Part shown: in pieces, positions 42,100 to 53,278 of the stretch
Layout: each line of letters begins with the position of its first letter
Position numbering within the stretch: the first letter of the stretch is position 1
Assembly (NCBI RefSeq): GCF_000518645.1
Contig: NZ_JADZ01000004.1
Location: 1-64,000, forward strand
DNA: 64,000 bases
Direction: 5' to 3'
Source: Curvibacter gracilis ATCC BAA-807
GTDB lineage: Bacteria > Pseudomonadota > Gammaproteobacteria > Burkholderiales > Burkholderiaceae_C
The notes under the pieces: model-generated
The model's database searches: none
What the model saw: the letters and a program-made list of their open reading frames with translations, nothing else
What the model was told of the DNA's origin: nothing
Program-made: the position numbers and the translations under genes

Positions 42100-44820
42100 G
42101 TGGCTCTTCTAGAGAACATCCTTCACCGTCGCCCTCCAGATGCACAGCTGCCAGCCGAACGCTGGCGCCGCGGCGGCATGGTGGCGCTCGGGGTGTTGGC
42201 CCTGCTGACCTACATCGGCCTGATGTCCTGGGGGCTCAAGCAATCGCATGATCGTGAGTTCGAACTGGCTCAGCACAGCCAGGAAAACCTGGCCAAGGTG
42301 CTGGAGAGCCACGCCGCCGCCACGGTGCAGAAGATCGACACCGTGTTGCTGGCCACCCAGCTCCGTCTGGGCGAGAGCCTGCAGGCAGAGCGCAACGACC
42401 CCCGGGCCATCAACGCCGCCCTGGCCAAGTACCTGGGCTTGATCACCGAGTCGCAGAGCCTGCGGGTGGCCAATGCCGAGGGGGCCTTCATCTATGACGC
42501 CGCCGGTACCCTGTTCTCTGCCAGCATCCGTGACCGTGACTATTTTTTGAGGAACCAGGCCGATCCCAGCGGGCAACTGGTGATCTCCGATCCGATCTTT
42601 GCCCGCATCACCCACAACTGGGTGATCACCCTCAGCCGGCGCATCGATGACCGTGAAGGCCGGTTTGCAGGACTGGTCCAGGCTGCGGTTCGGGCCGATC
42701 ATTTTCAGGATTTCTACCAGGGCCTGAAGCTGGGGCCGGGCCGCACCGTGGCCTTGCTCGATGACCAGATGCGCCTGGTGGCCCGCTTTCCGGAAGCGCC
42801 AGAGCGCCTGGGCCAACCCATCGGCAGCCCCGCGCTGCGAAGCCTGATCGCCGAGCGGCGCACAGAAGCCATCTACTCGGCGCCTTCAGCGGTGGACGGG
42901 GTCGAGCGCCTGTTTTCGCTGCGCAAGATCGGCAGCCACCCCTTGTATGTGCTGGTGGGGTGGGAGCACGCCGAGTTCATGGCGAACTGGTACCGCCAGG
43001 TGTTCTGGGCCGCCTTGAGTGCGGTGATTCTCGCCCTGGTGCTGCTCGGCTGGGTGCTGGTCTGGCTGCGGACCTATGACGAAGCCCGGCGACTGGCCCG
43101 GGGGATGACGGAAGCCTACGAAACCACGGTGCACCGCACGCGGGCCCTGCTCGACAGCCTGCCCGACCCCGCCTGGCTCTCGGACCGCAACAGCCGCATG
43201 ATTGCCGTGAACCAGTCCTACTGCCGCGCCAGCGGACGGGCCGAGGAGGCGATCGTCGGCCGCTCCGTCGCAGAGATCTGGCCGGCCGAGGTGGCCGCTG
43301 AGATGTCCCGGCAGGAGGCCGAAACCCTCAACAGCCTGCAGCAGCGCCGCCGCGAATCGGTGCAGGACATCGCCGACGGCAGCCGGCGCAGCTATGAACA
43401 CATCTCCACCCCGGTGCTTGACTCCAGCGGGCAATTGGTCGGTGTGGCCGGCGTGGCCCGGGACATCACCCAGATCCGTCGGGACGAGGAGCGCATCCGC
43501 GACCTGGCCGCGCACGATGCGCTGACGGCCCTGCCCAACCGGACCCAACTGCATCAGCGCCTGACGCAGGCCCTGGCGCTCACCGTTGGCGAGCAGGCCG
43601 GCATTGCGCTGATGTTTCTCGACCTGGATCACTTCAAGAACATCAACGACACCTTGGGCCATGACGTGGGCGATGAGCTGCTCAAGCAGGTGGCACAACG
43701 CTTGCGGGCCAACCTGGATGCCCGCGACACGGTCAGCCGCCAGGGCGGTGATGAGTTCATCGTGCTGCTGCAGCAGGCCACCGGGCCGGCCCAGGTGGCC
43801 CAGATCGCGCAGCGCCTGATCGAGGTGGTGTCCAAGCCCTTCCAGGTGGGCCGGCATGAGCTGCAGGTCGGGGTGAGCATCGGCATCAGCACCTACCCTG
43901 GCGACGGGGTGGACATCGGCTCCCTGCTCAAGAACGCCGACACGGCCATGTACCAGGCCAAGGCCGCTGGTGGCGGGGCCTATCAATTCTTCACCGCGGA
44001 GATGAACGCCCACATCATGGTCCGTGTGGCCCTGGAAAACAGCCTGCGCCAGGCCATCCGCAACCAGGAGTTCGAGCTGCACTACCAGCCCCAGGTCGAT
44101 GGGGCCAGCGGTGAACTGCTGGGCCTGGAAGCCCTGATCCGATGGAACCACCCCGAGCAAGGGCCGATCTCCCCGGCGCGTTTCATCCCGATCGCCGAGG
44201 AGGCCTACCTCATCAACCCCATCGGGGAATGGGTGCTGCGCGAGGCCTGCCGCCAGGCCCGTGCCTGGATGGACCAGGGGCTGGCGCCGAGGGTGGTGGC
44301 CGTCAATCTCTCGGCGGTGCAGTTCCGACAGCAAAACCTGGTCGACCAGGTGGCCAGGGCCTTGCAGGAGTCAGGCCTGGAGGCCCGGTGGCTTGAGCTT
44401 GAGATCACCGAGAGTGCCTTCATCCACAACACCGAGCGCATCATCGAATTGCTGGCCCAGTTGCGCGGGCTCGGGGTCAAGCTGTCGGTGGACGACTTCG
44501 GCACGGGCTACTCCAGCCTCGGCTACCTGAAGCGACTGCCCTTTGACAAGATCAAGATCGACCAGTCCTTTGTCCGCGACCTGCCGGGCAGTGCCGACGA
44601 CGCGGCCATCACCCGGGCCATCATCGGCATCGCCGGCAGCCTGCACAAGGAAGTGATCGCCGAAGGCGTCGAGACCGCCGAGCAGCGCGAGTTCCTGCTG
44701 CGCCAGGGTTGCCTCCACATGCAGGGCTACTTCTTTGCCCGCCCCATGCCCGCGCGCGCGCTGGAGGCCTGGCTGCGCGCCGGCAAGGTCGATGTCGAGC
44801 CCGTCAGCTTGCAGAGTTGA
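42100..44820 (+). CDS. Membrane PAS-GGDEF-EAL protein (cyclic-di-GMP enzyme)
   Basis: A 906-aa protein: TM1 ~27-46, an extracytoplasmic Cache-like sensor, TM2 ~298-320, a PAS domain (~340-470), GGDEF (motif GGDEF at 549-553) and EAL (EAL at 677-679, with ITES, DDFGTGYSSL and EGVET intact). Both the diguanylate cyclase and the phosphodiesterase active sites appear complete, so it may be bifunctional. The start is GTG 42100 without a clear ribosome site; a Met at residue 27 (42178) would truncate the leader of TM1. It probably couples an external signal to biofilm or motility. Confidence 0.9.
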   Translation: MALLENILHRRPPDAQLPAERWRRGGMVALGVLALLTYIGLMSWGLKQSHDREFELAQHSQENLAKVLESHAAATVQKIDTVLLATQLRLGESLQAERNDPRAINAALAKYLGLITESQSLRVANAEGAFIYDAAGTLFSASIRDRDYFLRNQADPSGQLVISDPIFARITHNWVITLSRRIDDREGRFAGLVQAAVRADHFQDFYQGLKLGPGRTVALLDDQMRLVARFPEAPERLGQPIGSPALRSLIAERRTEAIYSAPSAVDGVERLFSLRKIGSHPLYVLVGWEHAEFMANWYRQVFWAALSAVILALVLLGWVLVWLRTYDEARRLARGMTEAYETTVHRTRALLDSLPDPAWLSDRNSRMIAVNQSYCRASGRAEEAIVGRSVAEIWPAEVAAEMSRQEAETLNSLQQRRRESVQDIADGSRRSYEHISTPVLDSSGQLVGVAGVARDITQIRRDEERIRDLAAHDALTALPNRTQLHQRLTQALALTVGEQAGIALMFLDLDHFKNINDTLGHDVGDELLKQVAQRLRANLDARDTVSRQGGDEFIVLLQQATGPAQVAQIAQRLIEVVSKPFQVGRHELQVGVSIGISTYPGDGVDIGSLLKNADTAMYQAKAAGGGAYQFFTAEMNAHIMVRVALENSLRQAIRNQEFELHYQPQVDGASGELLGLEALIRWNHPEQGPISPARFIPIAEEAYLINPIGEWVLREACRQARAWMDQGLAPRVVAVNLSAVQFRQQNLVDQVARALQESGLEARWLELEITESAFIHNTERIIELLAQLRGLGVKLSVDDFGTGYSSLGYLKRLPFDKIKIDQSFVRDLPGSADDAAITRAIIGIAGSLHKEVIAEGVETAEQREFLLRQGCLHMQGYFFARPMPARALEAWLRAGKVDVEPVSLQS

Positions 44821-44896
44821 CGGCCGACCTTGGGCTGATAGTGGGCCGATGTGGGGCCGATGTTGGACGGGTCGTGGACGGGGGGGGAGGGCGCCC

Positions 44897-45526
44897 TCAG
44901 GCCTTGGGGCGCAGGTAGGCCGGCCCCCGGGCCTGCAGCTCGGCGCTGCCATAGCGCACGCTGGCGGGGTAGTACTCGGCCGCCAATTGCACCTGGCCGG
45001 CCACCTCGTCACCCGCCGTGCTGGCGATGTAGGCCAGCATCAGGTCGATCCCGGCCGATACGCCCGACGATGTCCACACCGTGCCATCCTGCACGTAGCG
45101 CTCTTCCAGCACCGTCACATCGCCCAGTGCCCGCAGGCGGTCCAGCGAAGCCCAGTGGGTGGTGGCCTTCTTGCCCGACAACAGGCCGGCCGCATGCAGC
45201 ACGAACGAGCCGGTGCACACCGACAACATGGCCTGCGCGTGGCGGGCCTGGGCGGCCACAAAATCGAGCAGCACCGGGTTGCTCACCTCGCGGCGCGTAC
45301 CCTGGCCACCGGGCACCAGCAAGCAGTCCAGCGGCGGGCAGTCGGCAAACGACACATGCGGGTTGATCGACAGGCCCTTGGCACAGCGCACCGGCCCGGG
45401 GTTCTGCGCCACGATCAGGCAGGGCGAGGGGCCTTCGGCCACCTTGCTCCACATGGTGAGCATCTCCCACGGGCCCACAAAGTCGAGTTCTTCCACGTCG
45501 TCGAAAACCAGGATGCCGAAGTTCAT
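44897..45526 (-). CDS. DJ-1/PfpI family protein, isonitrile hydratase-like
   Basis: A 209-aa DJ-1/PfpI protein. The nucleophile elbow has C104 in SVCTGSFVL, LDFVGPWE provides the acidic residue, and KKATTHWAS is typical of isonitrile hydratase (InhA)-like members. It may hydrate isonitriles or act in stress defence. AAAGG is seven bases before ATG 45526; a Met at 45541 lacks a ribosome site. It has a normal Cys and Met content and is convergent with the GGDEF-EAL gene, marking the left boundary of the sulfur-poor island. Confidence 0.82.
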   Translation of the reverse strand: MNFGILVFDDVEELDFVGPWEMLTMWSKVAEGPSPCLIVAQNPGPVRCAKGLSINPHVSFADCPPLDCLLVPGGQGTRREVSNPVLLDFVAAQARHAQAMLSVCTGSFVLHAAGLLSGKKATTHWASLDRLRALGDVTVLEERYVQDGTVWTSSGVSAGIDLMLAYIASTAGDEVAGQVQLAAEYYPASVRYGSAELQARGPAYLRPKA

Positions 45527-45720
45527 CTTGAAGCCTTTCATGGAATGGGTGGTCGGGGCGGGTGCGCATGCATCCTAACCAACAAGGCATGGGGCCGCCT
45601 GAAGCGGGCGGCCTGGCCATCCAAGCCGGGATGGCTTGCTCTGCAAGCAGGTCCATCTGCATTTTGCGAACAAGCATCCGCCTTTTGCTTCGTAGCCGGC
45701 GCGCTCCCGCGCATCAAGAA

Positions 45721-45747
45721 TCAGCAGCACAGGCCGGCGAGTGCCAC
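45721..45747 (+). promoter_or_regulatory. Possible degenerate CIRCE element upstream of groES
   Basis: The right arm GAGTGCCAC matches the CIRCE arm GAGTGCTAA at 7 of 9 positions. The left arm TCAGCAGCA matches TTAGCACTC at 5 of 9, with the canonical 9-base spacer. It may be a decayed HrcA site, or chance. It is 52 bases before the groES start. Confidence 0.3.
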
Positions 45748-45798
45748 CAATGGTTGGGGGTGCCGTGACCGGCCCTGGATTCTTCAGGAGGCCTCTGC

Positions 45799-47800
<2,002 letters not shown>

Positions 47801-47826
47801 CGCTGGGCTGGGTTTTTTCAGCACGC

Positions 47827-47861
47827 AAGGCCTCGCGGGCAATGCCCGCGGGGCCTTTTTT
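47827..47861 (+). terminator. Intrinsic terminator after groEL
   Basis: AAGGCCTCGCGGGC (47827-47840), an AAT loop and GCCCGCGGGGCCTT (47844-47857) form a 14-bp stem with one G-T pair, followed by T residues. It separates groESL from the next operon. Confidence 0.9.
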
Positions 47862-48014
47862 CATGGGCTTTGGGTGGCCAGGAGGGGCGCAAGGTTGTGC
47901 GCTCTGTTCAACCAGGGGGCATGCCGGGGTCATGAGCGCGTTGCTCAGCCAACAGCGATTCAGCAATTTGTCTTTTTATTTACAACCGATTTTTCAGGGA
48001 TTGCATTTGGTAAG

Positions 48015-48042
48015 TTGCAATTAATCGGTAATTTTTTATCAA
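48015..48042 (+). promoter_or_regulatory. Weak sigma-70-like promoter candidate
   Basis: TTGCAA (48015-48020) and TATCAA (48037-48042) are spaced by 16 bases in the AT-rich block upstream of the FMN reductase. It is plausible but unproven. Confidence 0.25.
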
Positions 48043-48231
48043 AAAATAAAAAACACAATAAAAACAATGACTTGTCGCTATTTCGAAAATCGTCTATGGA
48101 TTGGATGATTTCGATGGATAGGCCCGAGTTAATGCCTCGAAACTGACGTGGTCATCAAGACGGGAGCGCCCAACTGGTTGTGTCAACCCTGGCGCGTATC
48201 ACTTGAATACCTACCAACTAGGGGCCATGAA

Positions 48232-48819
48232 ATGAGTCGGAAAATCAAAGTCGTCACGGTATCGGGCAGCGTTCAGCGTCCATCCAGAACGCTGGTGCTG
48301 GTCGAGCAATTGATCGCCGCGCTGGTGGACCAGGTGCCCATCGACCTGCACCTCATCGAGGTCGGCAAGCTGGCCGCCCAACTGGGCCCGGCCCTGTACC
48401 GCAGCCAGTTGCCTGAGGCCGTCGAGGCCGAGCTGCAAGCCATCGAATCGGCCGATCTGCTGATCGTGGCCAGCCCGGTGTACCGCGGCTCCTACACCGG
48501 TCTGTTCAAGCACCTGTTCGATCTGGTCCAGCAGGACGCGCTGATCGACGTGCCGGTGCTGCTGGCGGCCACCGGCGGCAGCGACCGCCATTCCCTGGTC
48601 ATCGATCACCAGCTGCGCCCCCTGTTCAGCTTCTTCCAGGCGCGCACCGCCCCCCTGGGCGTCTACGCCAGTGAGCAGGATTTCACGGGCTACGAGGTCT
48701 CCAGCGCCGCACTGCGCGAACGCATCGCGCTCGCTGTGGCGCGCGTCATCCCTTTGATCACCGTGCCGGCCGCCAGCACCACGGGGGCCGGTGCGCCCTC
48801 CAGCGCTCTGGCGGCGTGA
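48232..48819 (+). CDS. NAD(P)H-dependent FMN reductase
   Basis: A 195-aa flavodoxin-like reductase: VVTVSGSVQRPSRTLVLVE binds the FMN phosphate and ASPVYRGSYTGLFKHLFDLV matches MsuE/SsuE-type reductases. It supplies reduced FMN to the several FMN-dependent monooxygenases downstream. It contains no Cys and no Met after the initiator. ATG 48232 is the start matching the family; there is no strong ribosome site. Confidence 0.88.
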   Translation: MSRKIKVVTVSGSVQRPSRTLVLVEQLIAALVDQVPIDLHLIEVGKLAAQLGPALYRSQLPEAVEAELQAIESADLLIVASPVYRGSYTGLFKHLFDLVQQDALIDVPVLLAATGGSDRHSLVIDHQLRPLFSFFQARTAPLGVYASEQDFTGYEVSSAALRERIALAVARVIPLITVPAASTTGAGAPSSALAA

Positions 48820-48885
48820 CGCGCAGGCCCCCATCACCCGGGCGAACCCGCTCCTGACCTTTTCCATTTTCAACAGGCTCTTCCC

Positions 48886-50310
48886 ATGACCACAGCCAAG
48901 AAACGCATCATCCTGAACGCCTTTGACATGACCTGCGTCGGCCACCAGGCAGCCGGCACCTGGCGCCACCCTTCCAGCCAGGCTTCGCGCTACAACGATC
49001 TGGAGTACTGGACCAACCTGGCCATCGAGCTTGAACGTGGCGTCTTCGACGCCCTGTTCATCGCCGACGTGGTGGGCGTCTATGACGTGTACCGCGGCTC
49101 GGCAGAGGGCGCCCTGCAGGACGCGGCCCAGGTGCCGGTGAACGACCCGTTTGGCGCCATCTCCGCCATGGCGGCCGTCACCCAGCATGTGGGCTTCGGC
49201 ATCACGGCGGCAGTCACTTTCGAACACCCCTACCTGCTGGCCCGACGCCTGTCCACCCTGGACCACCTGACCAAGGGCCGGGTGGCCTGGAACGTGGTGT
49301 CGTCCTACCTGGATTCGGCGGCACGCAACATCGGCCTGGACAAGCAGATTCCCCATGACGAGCGCTATGACCTGGCCGAGGAGTACATGGAGGTCATCTA
49401 CAAGCTGTGGGAAGGCAGCTGGGAAGAGGGCTCGGTGCTGCGCGACAAGGAGCGTGGCATCTTCACCGACCCCACCAAGGTGCACCCCATCAAGCACGAA
49501 GGCAAGTACTACAAGGTGCCGGGCTTCCACCTGACCGAGCCCTCGCCGCAGCGCACACCCGTGATCTTCCAGGCCGGCGCCTCCACGGCCGGCCGGGCCT
49601 TTGCCGCCCGCCATGCCGAGGCCATGTTCATCCTGGCCACCAGCCCGGAATCGGCCCGGGTGCTGACCGACAAGATCCGGGCCGAGGTGGCCGCCGCCGG
49701 GCGCGAGCCGGATGCGCTCAAGATCTTCACGCTGCTGACCGTCATCACCGGGCCCACCGACGAGGCCGCGCAGCGCAAGCACGAGGAGTACCTCTCTTAC
49801 GCCAGCCCCACCGGGATGATGGCCTTGTACGGCGGCTGGACCGGCCTGGACTTTGCCTCGCTCGACCCCGACACGCCCCTGAAGGCGGTGGAGAACGACA
49901 GCCTGCGCACCACGCTCGAATCCCTGGCGGCCGACGGCAAGGAATGGACCGTGCGCGAGGTGATCCGCCAGCGCTCCATCGGCGGCCTGGGCCCGGTGCT
50001 GGTCGGTGGCCCGCAAAAGGTGGCCGACGAGCTGGAGCGCTGGGTGGATGTCGGCGGTGTCGATGGCTTCAACCTGGCCTACGCCATCACCCCCGCCTCG
50101 ACCACCGACTTCATCGATTTCGTGGTGCCTGAATTGCGCAAGCGGGGTCGCGTGCAGACCGCCTATGCACAGGGCACGCTGCGCGAGAAGCTGCTGGGCG
50201 ACAAAGACGGCAAGACCCGCGAGTCCCACCCGGCCACGCATTGGCGCCGTCACTACGTCGGCAAAGAGAGCGTCGCCGACGCCAGCGGCCCGGCCGCATC
50301 CTGGGCTTGA
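48886..50310 (+). CDS. LLM-class FMNH2-dependent monooxygenase (NtaA/SnaA/DszA family)
   Basis: A 474-aa TIM-barrel flavin monooxygenase: KKRIILNAFDMTCVGHQAAGTWRHP at the N-terminus and NVVSSYLDSAARNIG plus FQAGASTAGRAFAARHAEAMF are typical of NtaA/SnaA/DszA. Relatives use FMNH2 and O2 to cleave sulfone or amine bonds. With the FMN reductase upstream and DszC-like genes downstream, C-S bond cleavage of an organosulfur compound is likely. It keeps seven Met and one Cys, so it is less depleted than its neighbours. Confidence 0.88.
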   Translation: MTTAKKRIILNAFDMTCVGHQAAGTWRHPSSQASRYNDLEYWTNLAIELERGVFDALFIADVVGVYDVYRGSAEGALQDAAQVPVNDPFGAISAMAAVTQHVGFGITAAVTFEHPYLLARRLSTLDHLTKGRVAWNVVSSYLDSAARNIGLDKQIPHDERYDLAEEYMEVIYKLWEGSWEEGSVLRDKERGIFTDPTKVHPIKHEGKYYKVPGFHLTEPSPQRTPVIFQAGASTAGRAFAARHAEAMFILATSPESARVLTDKIRAEVAAAGREPDALKIFTLLTVITGPTDEAAQRKHEEYLSYASPTGMMALYGGWTGLDFASLDPDTPLKAVENDSLRTTLESLAADGKEWTVREVIRQRSIGGLGPVLVGGPQKVADELERWVDVGGVDGFNLAYAITPASTTDFIDFVVPELRKRGRVQTAYAQGTLREKLLGDKDGKTRESHPATHWRRHYVGKESVADASGPAASWA

Positions 50311-50331
50311 GCCCTTGCACTGAGGCACACC

Positions 50332-51195
50332 ATGTCCAGCGCCCCCCTGACCCCTGAACGGCCGCCCCATGGGGCGGGCCCGGTGCTTGAGCTGCAAGGC
50401 ATCGACCTGTCCTTTGGCGGCATCCACGCCCTGCACGGTATAGACCTGAGCGTGGCGGCGGGCGAGATCCGCGCCATCATCGGCCCCAACGGCGCCGGCA
50501 AGAGTTCGCTGGTCAATGTGATCAGCGGCCTGTACCGGCCCAGCCGGGGCCAGGTCTGGCTGGCGGGGCATGCCTACGCCCACGTGCCCACCGCGCGCCT
50601 GGCCCAGCTGGGCGTGGCGCGCACCTTCCAGAACCTGGCCCTGTTCCGCGGCCTCAGCGTGCGCGACAACATCGCCCTGGGCCGCGTGGAGCACACCCGC
50701 TCCACCGTGGCCGAGCAGGTGCTGGGCATCGGGCGGGCGCGCCGCGAGCTGCTCGATGCGCGCGAGCGCGCCGCCGAGGTGATCGACTTCTTCGGCCTGG
50801 GCGAGATCCAGCAGCGCCTGGCCGGCACCTTGTCCTATGGCCAGCAAAAGCGGGTCGAGCTGGCCCGTGCCCTGGTGGCCCGGCCGCAACTGCTGCTGCT
50901 CGACGAGCCCCTGGCCGGCATGACCGTGAGCGAAAAGGCCCACATGGCCCAGCTGATCCGCGCCGCCCGTGACAAATGGGGCACCACCATCGTGCTGATC
51001 GAGCATGACATCGGCATCGTGCTCGGCCTGTCCGACCGCGTGGCGGTGCTGGACTACGGCCGCAAGATCGCCGACGGCACGCCGGCCGAGGTCAGTGCCG
51101 ACCCCGCCGTGATCGACGCCTACCTGGGCGTGGCCCATGAAGGCGACGAAGCCGAGGCCCCGGCCTCCGAACTGCCCCTGGCGGAGGCTGCGTGA
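50332..51195 (+). CDS. Branched-chain-amino-acid-type ABC transporter ATPase (LivG-like)
   Basis: A 287-aa ATPase: Walker A GPNGAGKSS, signature LSYGQQKR, Walker B LLLLDEPLAG, H-loop IEHDI. It energises the Liv-type importer with the two permeases and the LivF-like ATPase at 55901. Given the neighbours it probably imports an organosulfur compound rather than an amino acid. It has no Cys and two internal Met, and an Ala/Glu-rich C-terminal tail. Confidence 0.88.
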   Translation: MSSAPLTPERPPHGAGPVLELQGIDLSFGGIHALHGIDLSVAAGEIRAIIGPNGAGKSSLVNVISGLYRPSRGQVWLAGHAYAHVPTARLAQLGVARTFQNLALFRGLSVRDNIALGRVEHTRSTVAEQVLGIGRARRELLDARERAAEVIDFFGLGEIQQRLAGTLSYGQQKRVELARALVARPQLLLLDEPLAGMTVSEKAHMAQLIRAARDKWGTTIVLIEHDIGIVLGLSDRVAVLDYGRKIADGTPAEVSADPAVIDAYLGVAHEGDEAEAPASELPLAEAA

Positions 51196-52091
51196 TGGAC
51201 GGCTTTGACTTCTCCTTTTTCGTCGAAGTGCTGATCGGCGGCCTGCTGTCGGGCGTGATGTATTCGCTGGTGGCCATCGGCTTTGTGCTGATCTACAAGA
51301 CCTCGGGCGTGCTCAACTTTGCCCAGGGCGCCCAGCTGCTGTTCGCTGCGCTGACTTTTGTCAGCCTGACCGAACGCGGCCTGCCCATCGCAGCGGCCTT
51401 GCTGATCACATTTGTCGTGATGCTGCTGCTGGGCCTGCTGATCGAACGGACCGTGCTGCGCCCGCTGGTCAACCAACCGCCCATCACGCTGTTCATGGCC
51501 ACGTTGGGCCTGTCCTATGTCATCGAAGGGGTGGCCCAACTGCTTTGGGGCACCCAGGTGCACGAGCTCAAGCTGGGCATTGCCGACGAGCCACTCGAGT
51601 TCGCGGGCGTGCTGGTGTCCAGTTTCGACCTGTTCGCGGCGGGCACCGCAGCGGTGATGGTGGGCCTGTTGTCGGCCTTCTTCCGCTACACCCACATCGG
51701 CCTGGGCTTCCGTGCGGTGGCCGACGACACCTTTGCCGCCCTGGCCGTGGGGCTGCGCCTGCCCCGCATCTGGGCGGCGGTGTGGGCTGCGGCCGGCGTG
51801 ATCGCGCTGGTGGCCGGTCTGCTCTGGGGGGCTCGGCTGGGGGTTCAGTTCTCGCTCTCGCTGGTGGTGCTCAAGGCCTTGCCGGTGCTGGTGCTGGGTG
51901 GCTTCGATTCCATCCTGGGCGCCATCGTGGGCGGCCTGATCGTGGGCGCGCTGGAAAAGCTGGCCGAGGTCTACCTGGGCCCCTTTGTGGGCGGCGGCAT
52001 CGAGGGCTGGTTTGCCTATGTGGCCGCACTGGCCTTCCTGCTGGTCAAACCGGGCGGCCTGTTCGGCCAACGCCTGGTGGAAAGGGCTTGA
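51195..52091 (+). CDS. Branched-chain-amino-acid-type ABC permease (LivH-like)
   Basis: A 298-aa membrane protein with about eight hydrophobic helices, of the LivH family; LLSGVMYSLVAIGFVLIYKTSG is the typical first helix region and GGFDSILGAIVGGLIVGALEKL the conserved late loop. ATG 51195 overlaps the LivG stop by one base (TGATG); a GTG at 51192 is possible. It has no Cys. Confidence 0.88.
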   Translation: MDGFDFSFFVEVLIGGLLSGVMYSLVAIGFVLIYKTSGVLNFAQGAQLLFAALTFVSLTERGLPIAAALLITFVVMLLLGLLIERTVLRPLVNQPPITLFMATLGLSYVIEGVAQLLWGTQVHELKLGIADEPLEFAGVLVSSFDLFAAGTAAVMVGLLSAFFRYTHIGLGFRAVADDTFAALAVGLRLPRIWAAVWAAAGVIALVAGLLWGARLGVQFSLSLVVLKALPVLVLGGFDSILGAIVGGLIVGALEKLAEVYLGPFVGGGIEGWFAYVAALAFLLVKPGGLFGQRLVERA

Positions 52092-52094
52092 TTC

Positions 52095-53204
52095 ATGAAT
52101 ACCGCCGTTTCTTCCTCTGTCGCCTCCAGCCCGGTGGGCCGTGTGCTGCCCGGCACGCTGTCCAGCCTGCCGCGCTGGCCTGTGTGGGCCACGCCGCTGG
52201 CCGGGCTGATCATCGCCTACGGTCTGATCCCCTGGCTGGCCACCGACTACTGGTTTGACGCCATCCTGATCCCCTTCCTGGCGCTGTCGCTGGCGGCGGT
52301 CGGCCTCAACCTGCTCACGGGCTATGCAGGCCAGCTCTCGCTGGGCTCGGCTGCCTTCATGGCGGTGGGCGCCTTCGCGGCCTACAACTTCAACCTGCGC
52401 CTGCCCGGCCTGCCCCTGCTGGTCAGTGTGGTGCTGGCCGGTCTGGTTGCCACGCTGGTCGGGGTGGCCTTCGGCCTGCCCAGCCTGCGGCTGCGCGGCT
52501 TCTACCTCGCGGTGTCCACCCTGGCGGCCCAGTTCTTCGTGCAATGGGCCCTCACCAAGTTCGGCTGGTTCAGCAACAACAATGCCTCGGGCGTGATCGA
52601 TGCACCCCGCCTGGTCGTGGCCGGCCTGGCGTTCGATACGCCGGTGCTGCGCTACGTGTTTGCCCTGTCCATCGTCAGCGTGTTGACGGCCCTGGTCTGG
52701 CGGCTGGTGCACACCCCCACCGGGCACCACTTCATCGCCATCCGCGACAACGAGCTGGCCGCCCGCGTCACCGGCGTGCCGGTGTTGCGCACCAAGCTGC
52801 TGGCCTTTGCGATCTCGTCCTTCGTGATCGGCGTGGCGGGCGTGCTGTGGGGCTTTGTCTACCTGCGCACGGTGGAACCCGCGGGCTTCAACCTCGACCG
52901 CTCGTTCCAGATCCTGTTCATCATCATCATCGGCGGCCTGTCCACCATCCGGGGCGCCTTCCTGGGCGCGGCCCTCATCGTGGTGTTCCCGCTGCTGCTG
53001 TCGCGTCTGGGGCAGTTCCTGTTCGGCGGCTGGTTCGACTCCGGCGTGCTGGACCTGAGCCAGCGCATCGTGCTGGGCCTGGCCATCGTCGGCTTTCTGA
53101 TCGCCGAACCCCAGGGCCTGGTGGCCTTGTGGAGCCGCGCCCTGGCCCGCACCGGGCGCCTGCTGGCGCGGCGCACCCGGGCCCCGGCCCAGGCCACTTC
53201 ATGA
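52095..53204 (+). CDS. Branched-chain-amino-acid-type ABC permease (LivM-like)
   Basis: A 369-aa LivM-family permease with about ten membrane helices; GLNLLTGYAGQLSLGSAAFMAVGAF and the cytoplasmic AIRDNELAARVTGV loop are family hallmarks. It completes the translocation pore with the LivH-like protein. It has no Cys and one internal Met, unusually low for a membrane protein of this size. Confidence 0.88.
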   Translation: MNTAVSSSVASSPVGRVLPGTLSSLPRWPVWATPLAGLIIAYGLIPWLATDYWFDAILIPFLALSLAAVGLNLLTGYAGQLSLGSAAFMAVGAFAAYNFNLRLPGLPLLVSVVLAGLVATLVGVAFGLPSLRLRGFYLAVSTLAAQFFVQWALTKFGWFSNNNASGVIDAPRLVVAGLAFDTPVLRYVFALSIVSVLTALVWRLVHTPTGHHFIAIRDNELAARVTGVPVLRTKLLAFAISSFVIGVAGVLWGFVYLRTVEPAGFNLDRSFQILFIIIIGGLSTIRGAFLGAALIVVFPLLLSRLGQFLFGGWFDSGVLDLSQRIVLGLAIVGFLIAEPQGLVALWSRALARTGRLLARRTRAPAQATS

Positions 53205-53278
53205 GCCCGCCGCACCAAGCACCCTCTGCCTTCAACCCTTTCCTGTTTTCTTCATCCAACCCAAGGAGTTTCTTTCTC

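Larger units (their letters stand above)
47801..48231. promoter_or_regulatory. 431-bp gap: groESL terminator and AT-rich control region of the organosulfur operon
   Basis: After the groEL terminator there is no supported gene. Positions ~47965-48115 are strongly AT-rich, unlike anything else in this region, and suit an activator-dependent promoter. A small inverted repeat GGTTG/CAACC occurs at 48175-48187. No good sigma-54 site was found here. Confidence 0.5.

Noticed and set aside
47860-48231. A sigma-54 promoter before the FMN reductase
   Set aside because: No GG-N10-GC match with reasonable flanks was found in this gap.
48211-51138. A 975-codon minus-strand open frame
   Set aside because: It spans three well-supported plus-strand genes and is His/Gly/Gln-rich without family motifs; it is a GC shadow.
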